NCBI GenBank assembly: GCA_004294495.1
Contig: REAS01000046.1
Location: forward strand, 1 to 36,365
Length of the DNA: 36,365 bases
Source of the DNA: Sphingobacteriales bacterium
GTDB taxonomy: Bacteria > Bacteroidota > Bacteroidia > Sphingobacteriales > Sphingobacteriaceae
Direction of reading: 5' to 3'
In this document: piece after piece, positions 1 through 9,230 of the stretch
Layout: each line of letters opens with the position of its first letter
How positions within the stretch are numbered: the stretch's first letter is position 1
Made by a program: the position numbers and the translations under genes
The notes under the pieces: generated by a model
The model's database searches: none
Seen by the model: only the letters and a program-made list of their open reading frames with translations
Told to the model about the DNA's origin: nothing

Positions 1-5
1 TGGTG

Positions 6-49
6 TCATTTTTTTTTTATTGGACACAATTTGTCCATCAAAAAAATGA
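6..49. repeat. Nested inverted repeat beyond the ATPase break
   Basis: An outer perfect 10-bp inverted repeat, TCATTTTTTT (6-15) and AAAAAAATGA (40-49), encloses an inner one, TGGACA (21-26) and TGTCCA (32-37). It lies just past the premature end of the P-type ATPase reading frame. It could be a terminator, or the edge of inserted or rearranged DNA that cut the gene. The sequence alone does not decide between these. Confidence 0.45.
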
Positions 50-80
50 TTTTTTATTTACGCTAATATAGCACTTTTTT

Positions 81-1508
81 TTAAAAGCGGTTGCCCTGAA
101 GTAATCCTTTAAATTCAAATTTAAAATCTTGCTGTTTTTTTGGAAAGTTATTGCCATCAAATTTAGTTTCGGCTAAGCCTAAAATTCTATATCCATCGTT
201 TGTTAAATTATCAATAGCGTGTTTAATTTGTTTTATTTGGGTAGAATTTAATTGGGAAAGTTGCATTAGTGCCTCGGGAGCACCTTTTGCCGCAATAATA
301 CGTTCACCTGTTTTGTTCTCGAAAACGTGGGTCATCATTGGCGGGTGGCCACTTAAAGGGTATTCGTGTATTAGTTTGTAATTTGGTCTTTCATCTTTAG
401 GAAAATTATTTAAATAGGATTGATGTAGCGCTTTTTCCATTGGATCGAACGGGATAGGTTCGCTTGCAAACATTGCCAACCTAATGATAGATTTTTCGTC
501 ATCTCCAAAATTTGTTTCGTCATCCCAAATTTTATCTGTTTTAAGTATAAAAAGTTTAGCTAGGCTCATTGTGTTTTCGGTAATTGTGCCAGTTTTATCG
601 GTACAAATTACGCTTGCACTACCTAAGGTTTCAACGGTTTTCATTTGTTTAACCACGATTCCTTTTTTCATTAATCGCCAGGCGCCTAATGCCATAAAAG
701 ATGTAAAAGCAACAGGTATTTCTTCGGGCATAATACTCATTGCTAGGGTTAAAGCTTTAAGTAAACTATCTAAAAAGCTAAAACTGTTAAAATAATTTAC
801 TCCCCAAACGGTAAAAAAAATAACTACCCCAACCAACAACATTTTTTTTACAAAATCGGCAATTTGTATTTCTAAAAAGGTTTTTTCCTCTTTTATGCTA
901 TCTAAACTTTCACCTATTTTACCTAACTTGGTTTGGTTACCAATAGCTGTTATGGTTGCTATAGCCAAGCCACTGGCAACGTTTGTGCCTTTAAAAATTA
1001 ATTTATCGGTGGTGGTTTTATCTTTATAAACCGTAAGTGCTTCGCCGGTTAGTATAGATTCGTTAACCGAAAAATCGTTTGAGTGTACAATAACGGCATC
1101 GGCAGCTATTAAAGCACCCTCATCAACCATTAAACTATCACCCACTACAAGGTCTTCGCTTTTTATTTCTTGTGTTTTTCCATCCCTTATTACTTTAGCC
1201 TTTTGCTGGGTAAAAGTTTTTAGTTTTTCTAATGCATTATGGCTTCTAGCGTTTTGGTATGATGAAATTGCAATTACAAATACTATTGCCGAGGTAAGAA
1301 ATATACCGTCGGATAAACTGCCATTAACAAAATAAATAGTTGCAGCAATAAAAAGCAAAATTATCATCGGGTCTTTTGCAAAACTTAAAATAGCAGCAAA
1401 AAACTTATTACTTTTTTTATAAACTAAGCTATTACTGCCATATTCTTTTCTTGATTGCAATACTTGGTTAGCTGTTAAGCCATTGATATTATAATTGTTG
1501 TGGGTCAT
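81..1508 (-). pseudogene. Cation-transporting P-type ATPase, C-terminally truncated
   Basis: This is the N-terminal half of a Ca2+/cation-type P-type ATPase, which pumps ions across the inner membrane through an aspartyl-phosphate intermediate. Visible are an N-terminal cation-ATPase domain (about 1-40), membrane segments near 36-82 and 220-280, the actuator motif TGEA (154-157), the M4 motif PEEIP (261-265) and the phosphorylation motif DKTGT (Asp304). Family proteins run to about 830-900 residues. This one ends at 475, where homology stops after FKGLL (about 465-469) and is followed only by six unrelated residues and a stop. The ATP-binding domain is incomplete, and the GDGxND hinge and M5-M10 are missing, so it should not pump ions. 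It is the last gene of a run with the J-domain protein and the 49-aa peptide. The cut could be a real insertion or deletion, or a rearranged sequence edge. Confidence 0.85.
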
Positions 1509-1522
1509 ATTATTATGTCAAG

Positions 1523-1672
1523 TTAAATATCTACATCATGTTGTTTGGGTTTTGGATAATCGTTATTAAGGTTGTTTTCGAATCGTTTTTCGTCTTTTTT
1601 ATTTCTTAATATCAAGAAAACAATAATTGCCATAACAGCAACTGCTACTAAAATTACTGTGGTTAAATTCAT
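1523..1672 (-). CDS. 49-aa single-pass membrane peptide
   Basis: A short ORF begins MNLTTVILVAVAVMAIIVFL, giving one hydrophobic segment (about 3-22), then the basic stop-transfer RNKKDEKR and a polar, Asn/Pro/Lys-rich tail ending HDVDI. It fits a small inner-membrane protein with a cytoplasmic tail. It sits 52 nt after the J-domain gene and 14 nt before the ATPase start, all on the minus strand, so it is probably co-transcribed with them. A role as a small ATPase partner is suggested only by position. No family is recognised. Confidence 0.65.
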   Translation of the reverse strand: MNLTTVILVAVAVMAIIVFLILRNKKDEKRFENNLNNDYPKPKQHDVDI

Positions 1673-1724
1673 AATTATATAGTTAAATGATTTATTTTGA
1701 TAATTTTAAAAACATTGTTTACCT

Positions 1725-2594
1725 CTAATTTTTACTATTTGCTAGTTGTAAAAAAAGTTCTTTTTGTTTTTCTGATAAATTGGTGGGTAATTTAACTTCG
1801 TAGGTAATGTACAAATCGCCTATTTCCCCTTCTTTTTTGTAAACTGGAAAACCTTTACCCTTTAACCTTATTTTTGTGCCAGGTTGGGTTTCGGGGGCAA
1901 CTTTTAATTTTACTTTTCCGTTTAGGGTTTCAACTGTGGTTTCGCCACCTAAAACTGCCGTGTACAAATCAATACTTGCGGTTGTGTTTAAATCGTTACC
2001 CAATCTATTAAAGTTTGGCTGGTTTGCAATAATAAAAGTAATGTATAAATCGCCGTTTGTTCCGCCGTTTACGCCAACAGCACCCTGACCTTTTAATTTT
2101 ATAACTTGCTGGTTTTGTACACCAGCAGGTACAGTTATGCGTAAATTTTTGCCATTAACATTAAGCGTTTGTTGGTGATTTTGTAAAACATCAGTTAAGG
2201 CAAGTTTAATTTCTGTTTGATAATCTTGCCCACGGTATTTGGTTTGATTTCCCCTTCCGCCTCCGCTAAACATAGATTCGAAGAAGCTAGAGAAATCGCC
2301 CTCGTTATTGTAGTTATAATTTGGGTTGCCTTTTTGTTGTTTATTTTGTTGCTTAAACTGGTCGGCTTGTTTCCAATCTTTACCATATTGGTCGTACTTC
2401 TTTCGTTTTTCGGGGTCGCTTAAAACCTCATTTGCTTCGTTTATTTGTTGAAACTTGCCTTGCGCTTCTTTATCGTTAGGGTTTAAATCGGGGTGCAGTT
2501 TTCTTGCAAGTTTTCGGTATGCTTTTTTAATATCTGCATCGGTTGCATTTTTATTTATTTCTAATATTTTGTAGTAATCAATAAAATCCATCAT
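1725..2594 (-). CDS. J-domain co-chaperone, CbpA/DnaJ type without zinc finger
   Basis: A 289-aa J-protein that would stimulate the ATPase of DnaK (Hsp70) and hold unfolded clients. The J domain covers about 4-70, with the HPD triad at 34-36. A Gly/Asn/Gln-rich linker follows (about 75-125). The two DnaJ C-terminal beta domains run from about 130 to 280, with motifs such as [19 protein letters not shown] and LKGKGFP. The four CxxCxGxG zinc repeats of classical DnaJ are absent, which points to the CbpA class. The protein starts MMDFIDYYK, so either Met is possible. It heads a run with the 49-aa peptide and the truncated P-type ATPase, and is transcribed divergently from the Omp85-like gene. 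Confidence 0.9.
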   Translation of the reverse strand: MMDFIDYYKILEINKNATDADIKKAYRKLARKLHPDLNPNDKEAQGKFQQINEANEVLSDPEKRKKYDQYGKDWKQADQFKQQNKQQKGNPNYNYNNEGDFSSFFESMFSGGGRGNQTKYRGQDYQTEIKLALTDVLQNHQQTLNVNGKNLRITVPAGVQNQQVIKLKGQGAVGVNGGTNGDLYITFIIANQPNFNRLGNDLNTTASIDLYTAVLGGETTVETLNGKVKLKVAPETQPGTKIRLKGKGFPVYKKEGEIGDLYITYEVKLPTNLSEKQKELFLQLANSKN

Positions 2595-2727
2595 ATTTTT
2601 TTAAAAGAATTACAAATATACTTAAAGCAAAAAGTATGCAGGAAACCTATTTTTGGTTGAAATAATTTTTTAATTATAAATTTTATATAATGGAAGGATA
2701 AAATTAACTTAGAAAATATTTTAAACT

Positions 2728-3852
2728 ATGAAATTTCTCTTCTCTTTTTTACTTTTACTAACTTATATACTTGTACCAGCTCAAACAAAATTACTGAAAA
2801 AGTTATTTCCAAATGATACCACTAGGCATAACAGTTTTTTGCCAGTGCCGGCACTAGGATATTCGCAAGAAGCTGGTTTTCAGGTTGGTTTGGCAGGTAT
2901 TTTTTCATTTTATAACGAAATTAAAAATCCAGTTAATAAAGCATCAACTGTTTTTACCAATTTTATTTACAGCACAAAAGGGCAAAACCGAATAACGCTT
3001 AAAAGTGATATTTGGACAAAAGGTAATGCTTTCCATATAATTGGCGACGTTAGGATTGCCCGTAGTTTATTTGATTTTTATGGTTTAGGTAACCAAACAA
3101 ATTTTGCCAACAAAGATAAAATTCTACAAAAACAACTCAGGTTTGGTTTAGAAGTTGAAAAAGAATTTTTTAAAAATTTGTACTTAGGCTTAGGTGCCGA
3201 GTTTGATAATCAAAAATTTGAAGATGTAGAACAAGGTGGTATTTTTTCTTTAAATGCACCTATTGATAGAAATGGGGGCAAAGCTGTTTTTTTGAAATTT
3301 ACTCAGTTTTATGATACCCGAAATAACAGTATTTATCCCGATAGGGGGGTATTTGTACGAAGTAGGGTTGGTTATGCACCCGATTTTTTTGGCGATAATA
3401 ATTTTAAGGGAAACCATATTGATGTTGATTTTAGAACATATAAAAAATTATCTAATAAATTGATTTTGGGTTTTAACGTGAATTTAGAAAAGTTAAATTA
3501 TGCTAACAATGTTGAAGCATTTTATTTTCAACCTCAAATAGGTGGCGACCAAATGATGCGAGGGTATTATTTAGGTAGATATAGGGCGCCAAACTTAGTA
3601 GCTACGCAGGCAGAATTAAGATATCGAATAATACCTCGATTTGGCATTGTAGGCTTTGCAGGTACGGGTACAGTTTTTAACAATAAACAATTTGATGCAA
3701 AATATCTTAAACCAAATTATGGTATTGGTACACGTTTCTTTTTTGATTTAGAGAAAGCTTTAAGTTTACGAATTGATTATGGGTTTGGCGAAAAACCTCT
3801 GGGCGAAAAAAGAATATCGGGGTTTTATGTGGCTTTAGGCGAATCGTTTTAA
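2728..3852 (+). CDS. Omp85/BamA-type outer membrane beta-barrel protein
   Basis: A 374-aa protein with an N-terminal signal peptide (about 1-18, ending PAQ). The body has alternating hydrophobic and aromatic strands typical of a beta barrel. The motif GGDQMMRGYYLGRYR (near residue 272) matches the conserved loop-6 RGY region of the Omp85 surface-antigen domain, and the C-terminus ends in Phe as is usual for outer membrane barrels. It is too short to carry the five POTRA domains of BamA, so it is an accessory barrel-only member. Such proteins are common in Bacteroidota and their cargo is mostly unknown. It is a single gene with its own upstream region, and its 3' end converges on the GYF-RDD gene 21 nt away. 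Confidence 0.8.
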   Translation: MKFLFSFLLLLTYILVPAQTKLLKKLFPNDTTRHNSFLPVPALGYSQEAGFQVGLAGIFSFYNEIKNPVNKASTVFTNFIYSTKGQNRITLKSDIWTKGNAFHIIGDVRIARSLFDFYGLGNQTNFANKDKILQKQLRFGLEVEKEFFKNLYLGLGAEFDNQKFEDVEQGGIFSLNAPIDRNGGKAVFLKFTQFYDTRNNSIYPDRGVFVRSRVGYAPDFFGDNNFKGNHIDVDFRTYKKLSNKLILGFNVNLEKLNYANNVEAFYFQPQIGGDQMMRGYYLGRYRAPNLVATQAELRYRIIPRFGIVGFAGTGTVFNNKQFDAKYLKPNYGIGTRFFFDLEKALSLRIDYGFGEKPLGEKRISGFYVALGESF

Positions 3853-3873
3853 ATCTGAGTAAAGCAAATTTTT

Positions 3874-4482
3874 TTAAATCAATCTATCTTTTATAACCAA
3901 AGTTCCGGCAATTACATCGTGAAAACATTGTTGTTTCGTATTTAAAAAACTGTATAAATAGCCAATAAAAAAAGGGAGACTACTTAAAATTTTTGATAAA
4001 TTTCTTAAAATAATTGAAGTGCCGTTTGGTTTTTGTCCTTTTAAGTTAGTAACTTTTAAACTTAATAGTTTTTTTCCAATTGTAGCTTGCCAGTAAATTT
4101 CCATAATTACTTGGTAGCCAAATTTTGAAACTGGAGAAATTGTAATACTGTAAATTAATAGTTCAACAATTTGGGTTTGATTGTTGGTTAATGATATATA
4201 TAATAAATCAATTGTTAAAATGCTGCCAATAATAATAAACCAATCTATTACCGCAGCAAGTAGGCGTATATCAAAGCCAGCAAAATATTGCGGAGCGGTA
4301 AATTGGGGTTTTAAGCTTAATAAATTGCGTATTTCTTCTATTTCGTGTGCCTGTTTAAAATCGTCCATACCTGTTTTTTTAAGGAAACTGTTTGGCGATA
4401 TTTGTTGTACCAATAATTGTTGCAAAGTAAAAGGCCCTTCTGGTTTTCCATTTACAACCAAATAATAAGCATCATTGGCCAT
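3874..4482 (-). CDS. GYF-RDD domain membrane protein
   Basis: A 202-aa protein with two parts. Residues 1-55 contain YLVVNGKPEGPFTLQQL, typical of the bacterial GYF_2 domain, a cytoplasmic peptide-binding module. Residues about 66-200 form an RDD domain with the signature FDIRLLAAVIDW, several hydrophobic spans, and GKKLLSLKV between them. RDD proteins are inner-membrane proteins of mostly unknown function; some affect ion or osmotic tolerance. It is the last gene of a minus-strand run, with only 3 nt between the LiaF-like stop and its ATG, so translational coupling is likely. The neighbours suggest an envelope-stress context. Confidence 0.8.
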   Translation of the reverse strand: MANDAYYLVVNGKPEGPFTLQQLLVQQISPNSFLKKTGMDDFKQAHEIEEIRNLLSLKPQFTAPQYFAGFDIRLLAAVIDWFIIIGSILTIDLLYISLTNNQTQIVELLIYSITISPVSKFGYQVIMEIYWQATIGKKLLSLKVTNLKGQKPNGTSIILRNLSKILSSLPFFIGYLYSFLNTKQQCFHDVIAGTLVIKDRLI

Positions 4483-4485
4483 AAA

Positions 4486-5430
4486 TTAATACCTTACAAC
4501 CTCAAAACTACTTAAACCACCTTTTAAATTAATGTTTATTTTATTACCGGCTTTTGCAAAATTTGGCGTTTGATAAATTCCTTTACCTAAATTGGTAAAA
4601 CCTTCAAAATCTTTTGATGATAAGCCCGATGTTACTTTAATTTGGCAGCCCGATGTTTCTGGTATTTTAATCTCCACACTAGATACGCCAGTTTCGGCAC
4701 TTAAAGTTGTGTTGTTAAATTTATTACCTAAAGTAATTTCAAATGCTGCGGCACCGCCTTTTAATGTTGCCTTACTAATTTTAAAATTACTTAAATCAAG
4801 TACCATCTCGCCAGCGCCAATATTTGCTTCTACATTCCAAATTGGGTTTACGTTTAACGCCATTTCAATATCGCTTAAACGGTTGCTTTTAAAAGTGTTG
4901 TTATTGTTTTTATTATTGTTTAATTCTAGCGTTACGCTGGTATCCGTTTCGGTTTTTTTGAGCATAAACTTTTTAAACGATCCTTTTACATCTGCATCAA
5001 AAAGTTGGTTGGTACTATCGGTAATACTAAACGAACCAGCCGCTCCATTAATAATTAATGTTGCAGTTTTGTACCGAGTGTCATAATCTTCGGTGTAGTT
5101 GGTAAGTTCGGTGTTATCAAGTTCGTTATCGCTTTCTTCTTCATTATTATCAAAAAAATCGAAACTGTAATTTTGTTTTTCTGTTGTAGTTTGTAACCCT
5201 TTGTAGGTAAGTAAACTTAATACAGCAGCAGTAAAAACGGCTACTAACGGAATTCCAATCTTAGGATTTATTTTGGCACTTATAATATTTATACCTATTA
5301 AAATTAATATAACAGGCCAAAAACGCCATATTTGAGACCATGCAAATTCAATAATATTAAAGTTTTCGAGCAGTAAAAGCGTACCGAAAAATATGAGAAT
5401 AATTCCCCAAAATATTTTTTTAGATTTCAT
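4486..5430 (-). CDS. LiaF-like membrane protein with C-terminal beta domain
   Basis: A 314-aa protein. The first 70 residues form a LiaF-type transmembrane region (DUF5668-like), with LLLLENFNII followed by RFWPVILILIGINII, then a further membrane segment near 57-76. An acidic Asn/Glu/Asp linker (about 90-120) leads to a beta-rich C-terminal domain (about 120-314) of the kind annotated as cell-wall-active antibiotics response or toastrack adhesin-like. In Firmicutes, LiaF holds the LiaRS envelope-stress system in check. No two-component system is in this window, so only the architecture is claimed here. It is 12 nt downstream of the PspC gene and 3 nt upstream of the GYF-RDD gene. Confidence 0.75.
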   Translation of the reverse strand: MKSKKIFWGIILIFFGTLLLLENFNIIEFAWSQIWRFWPVILILIGINIISAKINPKIGIPLVAVFTAAVLSLLTYKGLQTTTEKQNYSFDFFDNNEEESDNELDNTELTNYTEDYDTRYKTATLIINGAAGSFSITDSTNQLFDADVKGSFKKFMLKKTETDTSVTLELNNNKNNNNTFKSNRLSDIEMALNVNPIWNVEANIGAGEMVLDLSNFKISKATLKGGAAAFEITLGNKFNNTTLSAETGVSSVEIKIPETSGCQIKVTSGLSSKDFEGFTNLGKGIYQTPNFAKAGNKININLKGGLSSFEVVRY

Positions 5431-5442
5431 AATGTTGGTAAT

Positions 5443-5973
5443 TTATAACGTTTCGTCTATTTTTTTCTCGGGTTCAATCATAGGTTCAGGCTCTGTAGTT
5501 TTTTTAAAGTCTGTGGTATCAAATTGCTTTTCTGCAGCTTCTTTTTTTGCACCTTTAACTAAAATGCTCAATCCAATAAACACAAATATTAAAGGCCAAA
5601 GTTTGCTTATATTAAACCAATCTGGTATTATATTAAACTCATCTAATAAAAAATAAGATCCTAAAGCAATCATAATTAAACCCCCAATTAAGCTGCCATT
5701 AATTTTTTCTTTTTTACGTTTTGTTTTTTTTAAATCGTTATACACAAAATCCTCAACTATGGGTGGTTGTGTATCAAAACTAAAACTGTTACTGTTTTCG
5801 GGTACAGCAATCCATAAAATTAAATAAATCCATAAGCCCCCACCACCAAAAAAAGTGGCTAGTACAAATGCAATACGCACCCAAGTAACTTCTAATTGAA
5901 AATATTGTGCCAAGCCAGCGGCTACGCCAGCTATCATTTTATCGTTCAGGTTTCTCGTTAATTTCTTCGACAT
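5443..5973 (-). CDS. PspC-domain membrane protein with second LiaF-like segment
   Basis: A 176-aa protein. Residues about 3-60 are a PspC domain: KLTRNLNDKMIAGVAAGLAQYF followed by WVRIAFVLATFFGG and WIYLILWIAVPE. PspC is an inner-membrane component of phage-shock or envelope-stress responses. After a basic stretch (KKTKRKKEK) a second membrane region (about 93-140) reads LLDEFNIIPDWFNISKLWPL, closely resembling the LiaF-type segment of the next gene. The C-terminal tail is charged and Pro/Glu-rich. It lies 22 nt after the SDR gene and 12 nt before the LiaF-like gene. The shared segment suggests that the two proteins associate in the membrane (inference). Confidence 0.85.
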   Translation of the reverse strand: MSKKLTRNLNDKMIAGVAAGLAQYFQLEVTWVRIAFVLATFFGGGGLWIYLILWIAVPENSNSFSFDTQPPIVEDFVYNDLKKTKRKKEKINGSLIGGLIMIALGSYFLLDEFNIIPDWFNISKLWPLIFVFIGLSILVKGAKKEAAEKQFDTTDFKKTTEPEPMIEPEKKIDETL

Positions 5974-5995
5974 TTTTTTTTAATTTAATTTTCGG

Positions 5996-6694
5996 TTACG
6001 ATTTTACTAAAAGTGATTTAATAATTATTTGCTCGGTATAAGCATTAGCACTCATATTTAAAGCATTAGATAATGCAATAGCAATATCATTGGCTTGTAC
6101 AAAATTTTGTGGTACACCACCTAAGCCCTCCCAAGAGTACGTATAAGTTGCACCAGGCAAAATTGCCGTTACTTTTACACCAAATTCTTTTAATTCTTCT
6201 CTCATCACATTATTAAGACTAAGCATTGCAGCCTTTGTTACACAGTACGAGCCAGCGTGAGGTAGGGTTTCTAAACTTGCTACCGAGCATATATTAAAAA
6301 TATGCCCAAAAGCGTTGTCTCGCATAGTTTTACCAATAATTTTATAAAAATAGTAAGCCGATAATAGGTTAGTATTTATTTGCGATAATAGTACTTCATC
6401 ATCTTCATCTAAAATAAATGAGGGTTTAAAAACACCTACATTGTTTACTAGCACATCAATTTTGCCAATGGTTTGTTGAGCCAAAGTTGTAAAATTTATT
6501 ACCTCTTGTTTTACTCCACAATCGCAAGGCATTGCAAAAATTTGTATGTTATATAGGGCTAATATTTGTTTTTTTAGAATCTCTAATTCAACACTATTGC
6601 GAGCGCACAAAGCTAAATTATGGCCATTTTTTGCCATTTCTAAGGCAACAGCTTTTCCAATACCTTTGCTTGCGCCTGTAATTAATACATTCAT
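5996..6694 (-). CDS. Short-chain dehydrogenase/reductase (SDR)
   Basis: A 232-aa classical SDR, an NAD(P)-dependent oxidoreductase. The nucleotide-binding motif TGASKGIG sits at 6-13 and NNVG in the middle. The catalytic Ser is in SVASLETLPHAGS, followed by the Tyr-x-x-x-Lys pair in YCVTK. Length is normal. The substrate cannot be read from the sequence; 3-oxoacyl reductases and sepiapterin-type reductases look alike at this level. It is the first gene of the minus-strand run that continues with PspC, and it is divergent from mlaE with 81 nt between the two starts. Confidence 0.85.
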   Translation of the reverse strand: MNVLITGASKGIGKAVALEMAKNGHNLALCARNSVELEILKKQILALYNIQIFAMPCDCGVKQEVINFTTLAQQTIGKIDVLVNNVGVFKPSFILDEDDEVLLSQINTNLLSAYYFYKIIGKTMRDNAFGHIFNICSVASLETLPHAGSYCVTKAAMLSLNNVMREELKEFGVKVTAILPGATYTYSWEGLGGVPQNFVQANDIAIALSNALNMSANAYTEQIIIKSLLVKS

Positions 6695-6775
6695 GTTTTT
6701 TGTTTTTTATTAAGCAATTTTAGCTTTAAATAATGGCAATCAATAAAAAAGCTTATTTTTAAAAAATTTTTAATT

Positions 6776-7510
6776 ATGCTATTTTATCATTTCGGTAAAT
6801 ATATACTATTATTAAAATCGGTTTTTAAAAAGCCCGAGAAATTTAGCATCTACCAAGAGGAGATATTTAGAGAAATGGTTGATATTGGTTTAGGCTCTTT
6901 AGGCATTATCAGTATAATATCCGTTTTTATTGGTGCGGTTACTACGGTACAAACTGCTTTTCAGTTAGTTAGCGATTTAATTCCGAAATCGGTAATTGGT
7001 GGTATTACCCGCGATTCTACCATTTTAGAACTTAGTCCAACTATATGCTCCTTGGTTTTGGCGGGTAAAATAGGTTCAAGCATTGCATCGCAAATTGGCA
7101 CTATGCGGGTTACCGAACAAATAGATGCCTTAGAAATTATGGGTATAAACGCCCCAGGTTATTTGATTTTACCCAAAGTTACAGCTGGTATAATTATGGT
7201 GCCCATGTTGGTAATTGTTTCTATTTTTCTGAGTATTACTGGCGGTTATTTAGCAGGTACGGCATCGGGTGCGGTTACAGCAGCCGAGTTTGTACAAGGT
7301 TTAACTACCAATTTTAATCCATTTACAGTTACCATTGCAATGGTTAAAGCCGTAACTTTTGCAATTATTATTACTACTGTATCGGCTTACCAAGGATTTT
7401 ATACAGATGGCGGCGCTTTAGAGGTTGGGCAAGCAAGTACCAAAGCTGTAGTTATTAGCTGTATTGCTATTTTAGCTGCCGATTATATTATAGCACAACT
7501 TTTACTATGA
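6776..7510 (+). CDS. mlaE: MlaE-family lipid ABC transporter permease
   Basis: A 244-aa inner-membrane permease of the MlaE/YrbE family, which moves phospholipids between the membranes with an ATPase and an MCE (MlaD) protein. An amphipathic N-terminus precedes hydrophobic spans at roughly 45-70, 130-165, 190-210 and 220-240. The family-typical central block LAGKIGSSIASQIGTMRVTE (near 96-115) and the following EQIDALEIMGI are clear. It overlaps the ATPase gene by 4 nt (ATGA), a sign of coupled translation. No MCE gene lies in this window, so its partner must be elsewhere. Confidence 0.9.
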   Translation: MLFYHFGKYILLLKSVFKKPEKFSIYQEEIFREMVDIGLGSLGIISIISVFIGAVTTVQTAFQLVSDLIPKSVIGGITRDSTILELSPTICSLVLAGKIGSSIASQIGTMRVTEQIDALEIMGINAPGYLILPKVTAGIIMVPMLVIVSIFLSITGGYLAGTASGAVTAAEFVQGLTTNFNPFTVTIAMVKAVTFAIIITTVSAYQGFYTDGGALEVGQASTKAVVISCIAILAADYIIAQLLL

Positions 7511-8256
7511 TAGATATAACAGATATTAGAAAAAGCTTTGGCGATAACCAAGTGCTTAAAGGTATAAGTGCTACTTTTAAACCCGGCGTTAGTACGTTAA
7601 TTATTGGTGGCTCGGGTTCGGGCAAAACTACTTTAATGAAATGTATGGTGGGCTTACACCAACCTGATAGCGGTATGGTTACTTACGATGGGCGAGATTT
7701 TACTTCACTTTCGTTTGATGAACGTATTGATATTAGAAAAGAAATAGGCATGCTTTTTCAAAGTTCGGCCTTGTTTGACTCAATGTGTGTTGAAAAAAAT
7801 ATATTATTTCCGTTAAATATGTTTTCGGATATGAGTAAAGCCGAGAAAAAAGATCGGGTAAACTTTGTGTTAGAAAGAGTTAACCTTGCGGGGAAAAATA
7901 AATTATTTCCTGCCGAGCTTTCGGGTGGGATGAAAAAGCGGGTAGGTATTGCTAGGGCAATTGCCATGAACCCCAAGTATTTGTTTTGCGATGAACCAAA
8001 CTCGGGTCTCGACCCTAAAACATCTATCTTAATTGACGAATTGATTCAAGAAATTACTGCCGAAAACAACATAACCACCATTGTAGTAACACACGATATG
8101 AACTCGGTTATGGGAATTGGAGAGCATATTATTTTTTTGCATCAAGGGCAAAAATGGTGGGAAGGCTCTAACCAACAAATTACATCAACCAATAATAAAG
8201 AATTAAACGAGTTTGTGTTTGCCACCAAATTAATGGAAACACTTTTAAAAAAATAG
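7507..8256 (+). CDS. mlaF: MlaF-type ABC transporter ATP-binding protein
   Basis: A 249-aa ABC ATPase that powers the lipid transporter. It has Walker A GGSGSGKT (34-41), a Q-loop in LFQSSALFDSM, signature LSGGMKKRVGIARA, Walker B with CDEPNSGLDP and the H-loop His in VVTHDM. These, and the partner permease overlapping it by 4 nt, point to the Mla/MCE lipid-transport family. A methyltransferase gene starts 15 nt after the stop and is probably on the same transcript. Confidence 0.9.
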   Translation: MIDITDIRKSFGDNQVLKGISATFKPGVSTLIIGGSGSGKTTLMKCMVGLHQPDSGMVTYDGRDFTSLSFDERIDIRKEIGMLFQSSALFDSMCVEKNILFPLNMFSDMSKAEKKDRVNFVLERVNLAGKNKLFPAELSGGMKKRVGIARAIAMNPKYLFCDEPNSGLDPKTSILIDELIQEITAENNITTIVVTHDMNSVMGIGEHIIFLHQGQKWWEGSNQQITSTNNKELNEFVFATKLMETLLKK

Positions 8257-8271
8257 CTACAAAAAATATAA

Positions 8272-9165
8272 ATGATTGTGCCACAAATTATTGCCTTAAC
8301 ACCACAGCATTGGAAAGATTACGAATTATTAGACTGTGGCGATTTTGAAAAATTAGAACGCTTTGGCACTTTAGTTTTAATTCGGCCAGAACCACAAGCT
8401 GTTTGGCCGAAATTATGGTCCGAGGCCGAGTGGACAAAACAACACCACATACGCTTTAAAGGTCGCAGTGCAACAGCAGGCGAATGGGTTAAAAAAAACA
8501 AAGATGTACCCGATAGGTGGCATATTGAGTACGCCAACCCCAATGTTAAAATAAAATTTAGATTGGCTTTAACATCGTTTAAACACGTGGGTATTTTTCC
8601 AGAACAGGCCGTAAACTGGGATTATATTTCTGATACCATAAGTAAGTTTAAAACGCCAAACCCTAAAATATTAAACCTTTTTGCGTACACTGGTGGCGCA
8701 TCGCTAATTGCTAAAGCGGCAGGTGCCGATATTACCCACGTTGATTCTATAAAGCAGGTTGTAAGTTGGGCAAGCGAAAATCAAGATATTTCGGGCTTAA
8801 AAGATATACGCTGGGTGGTAGAAGATGCTTTAAAATTTGTTCAACGAGAATTAAAACGTGGCAATAAATACAACGGCATTATTTTAGATCCACCTGCTTA
8901 CGGCCATGGCCCCAAAGGTGAAAAGTGGAAGCTAGAAGATCATATTCAAGAAATGATGAAAGATGTGGTGCAACTTTTACACCCCGAAGAACATTTTTTA
9001 ATCTTAAATACTTATTCCTTAGGTTTTTCATCAATAATTGTAGAAAACTTAATTAAAGCATCGTACCCAAAAGTTAAAAATTTAGAAATTGGTGAACTGT
9101 TTTTAAATGCAAAAAGTGGGGTTAATTTACCTTTGGGAGTGTTTGGGAAATTTAAATCGGTATAG
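8272..9165 (+). CDS. Class I SAM-dependent methyltransferase, RlmI-like
   Basis: A 297-aa methyltransferase. The SAM-binding motif NLFAYTGGASLIAKAAGA (near 138-155) is followed by acidic motif II in THVDSIKQVVSWA. The catalytic-loop motif ILDPPAYGHGPKGE resembles rRNA cytosine-C5 methyltransferases of the RlmI/Methyltrans_SAM group. Its N-terminal 130 residues are rich in Trp and may bind RNA. It is shorter than RlmI (about 396 aa) and no PUA domain is evident, so the exact target is uncertain. It sits 15 nt after mlaF and 65 nt before mazG. Confidence 0.8.
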   Translation: MIVPQIIALTPQHWKDYELLDCGDFEKLERFGTLVLIRPEPQAVWPKLWSEAEWTKQHHIRFKGRSATAGEWVKKNKDVPDRWHIEYANPNVKIKFRLALTSFKHVGIFPEQAVNWDYISDTISKFKTPNPKILNLFAYTGGASLIAKAAGADITHVDSIKQVVSWASENQDISGLKDIRWVVEDALKFVQRELKRGNKYNGIILDPPAYGHGPKGEKWKLEDHIQEMMKDVVQLLHPEEHFLILNTYSLGFSSIIVENLIKASYPKVKNLEIGELFLNAKSGVNLPLGVFGKFKSV

Positions 9166-9230
9166 TATTTTTTTGATTTAGCATCAGCAATAGTAGAAAT
9201 TTAAATACTCTCAAATAATAATTTTTCAAG

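Noticed and set aside
4592-5086. 164-aa plus-strand ORF inside the LiaF-like gene
   Set aside because: Antisense shadow created by low-complexity Asn/Thr codons; no start context or known motif.
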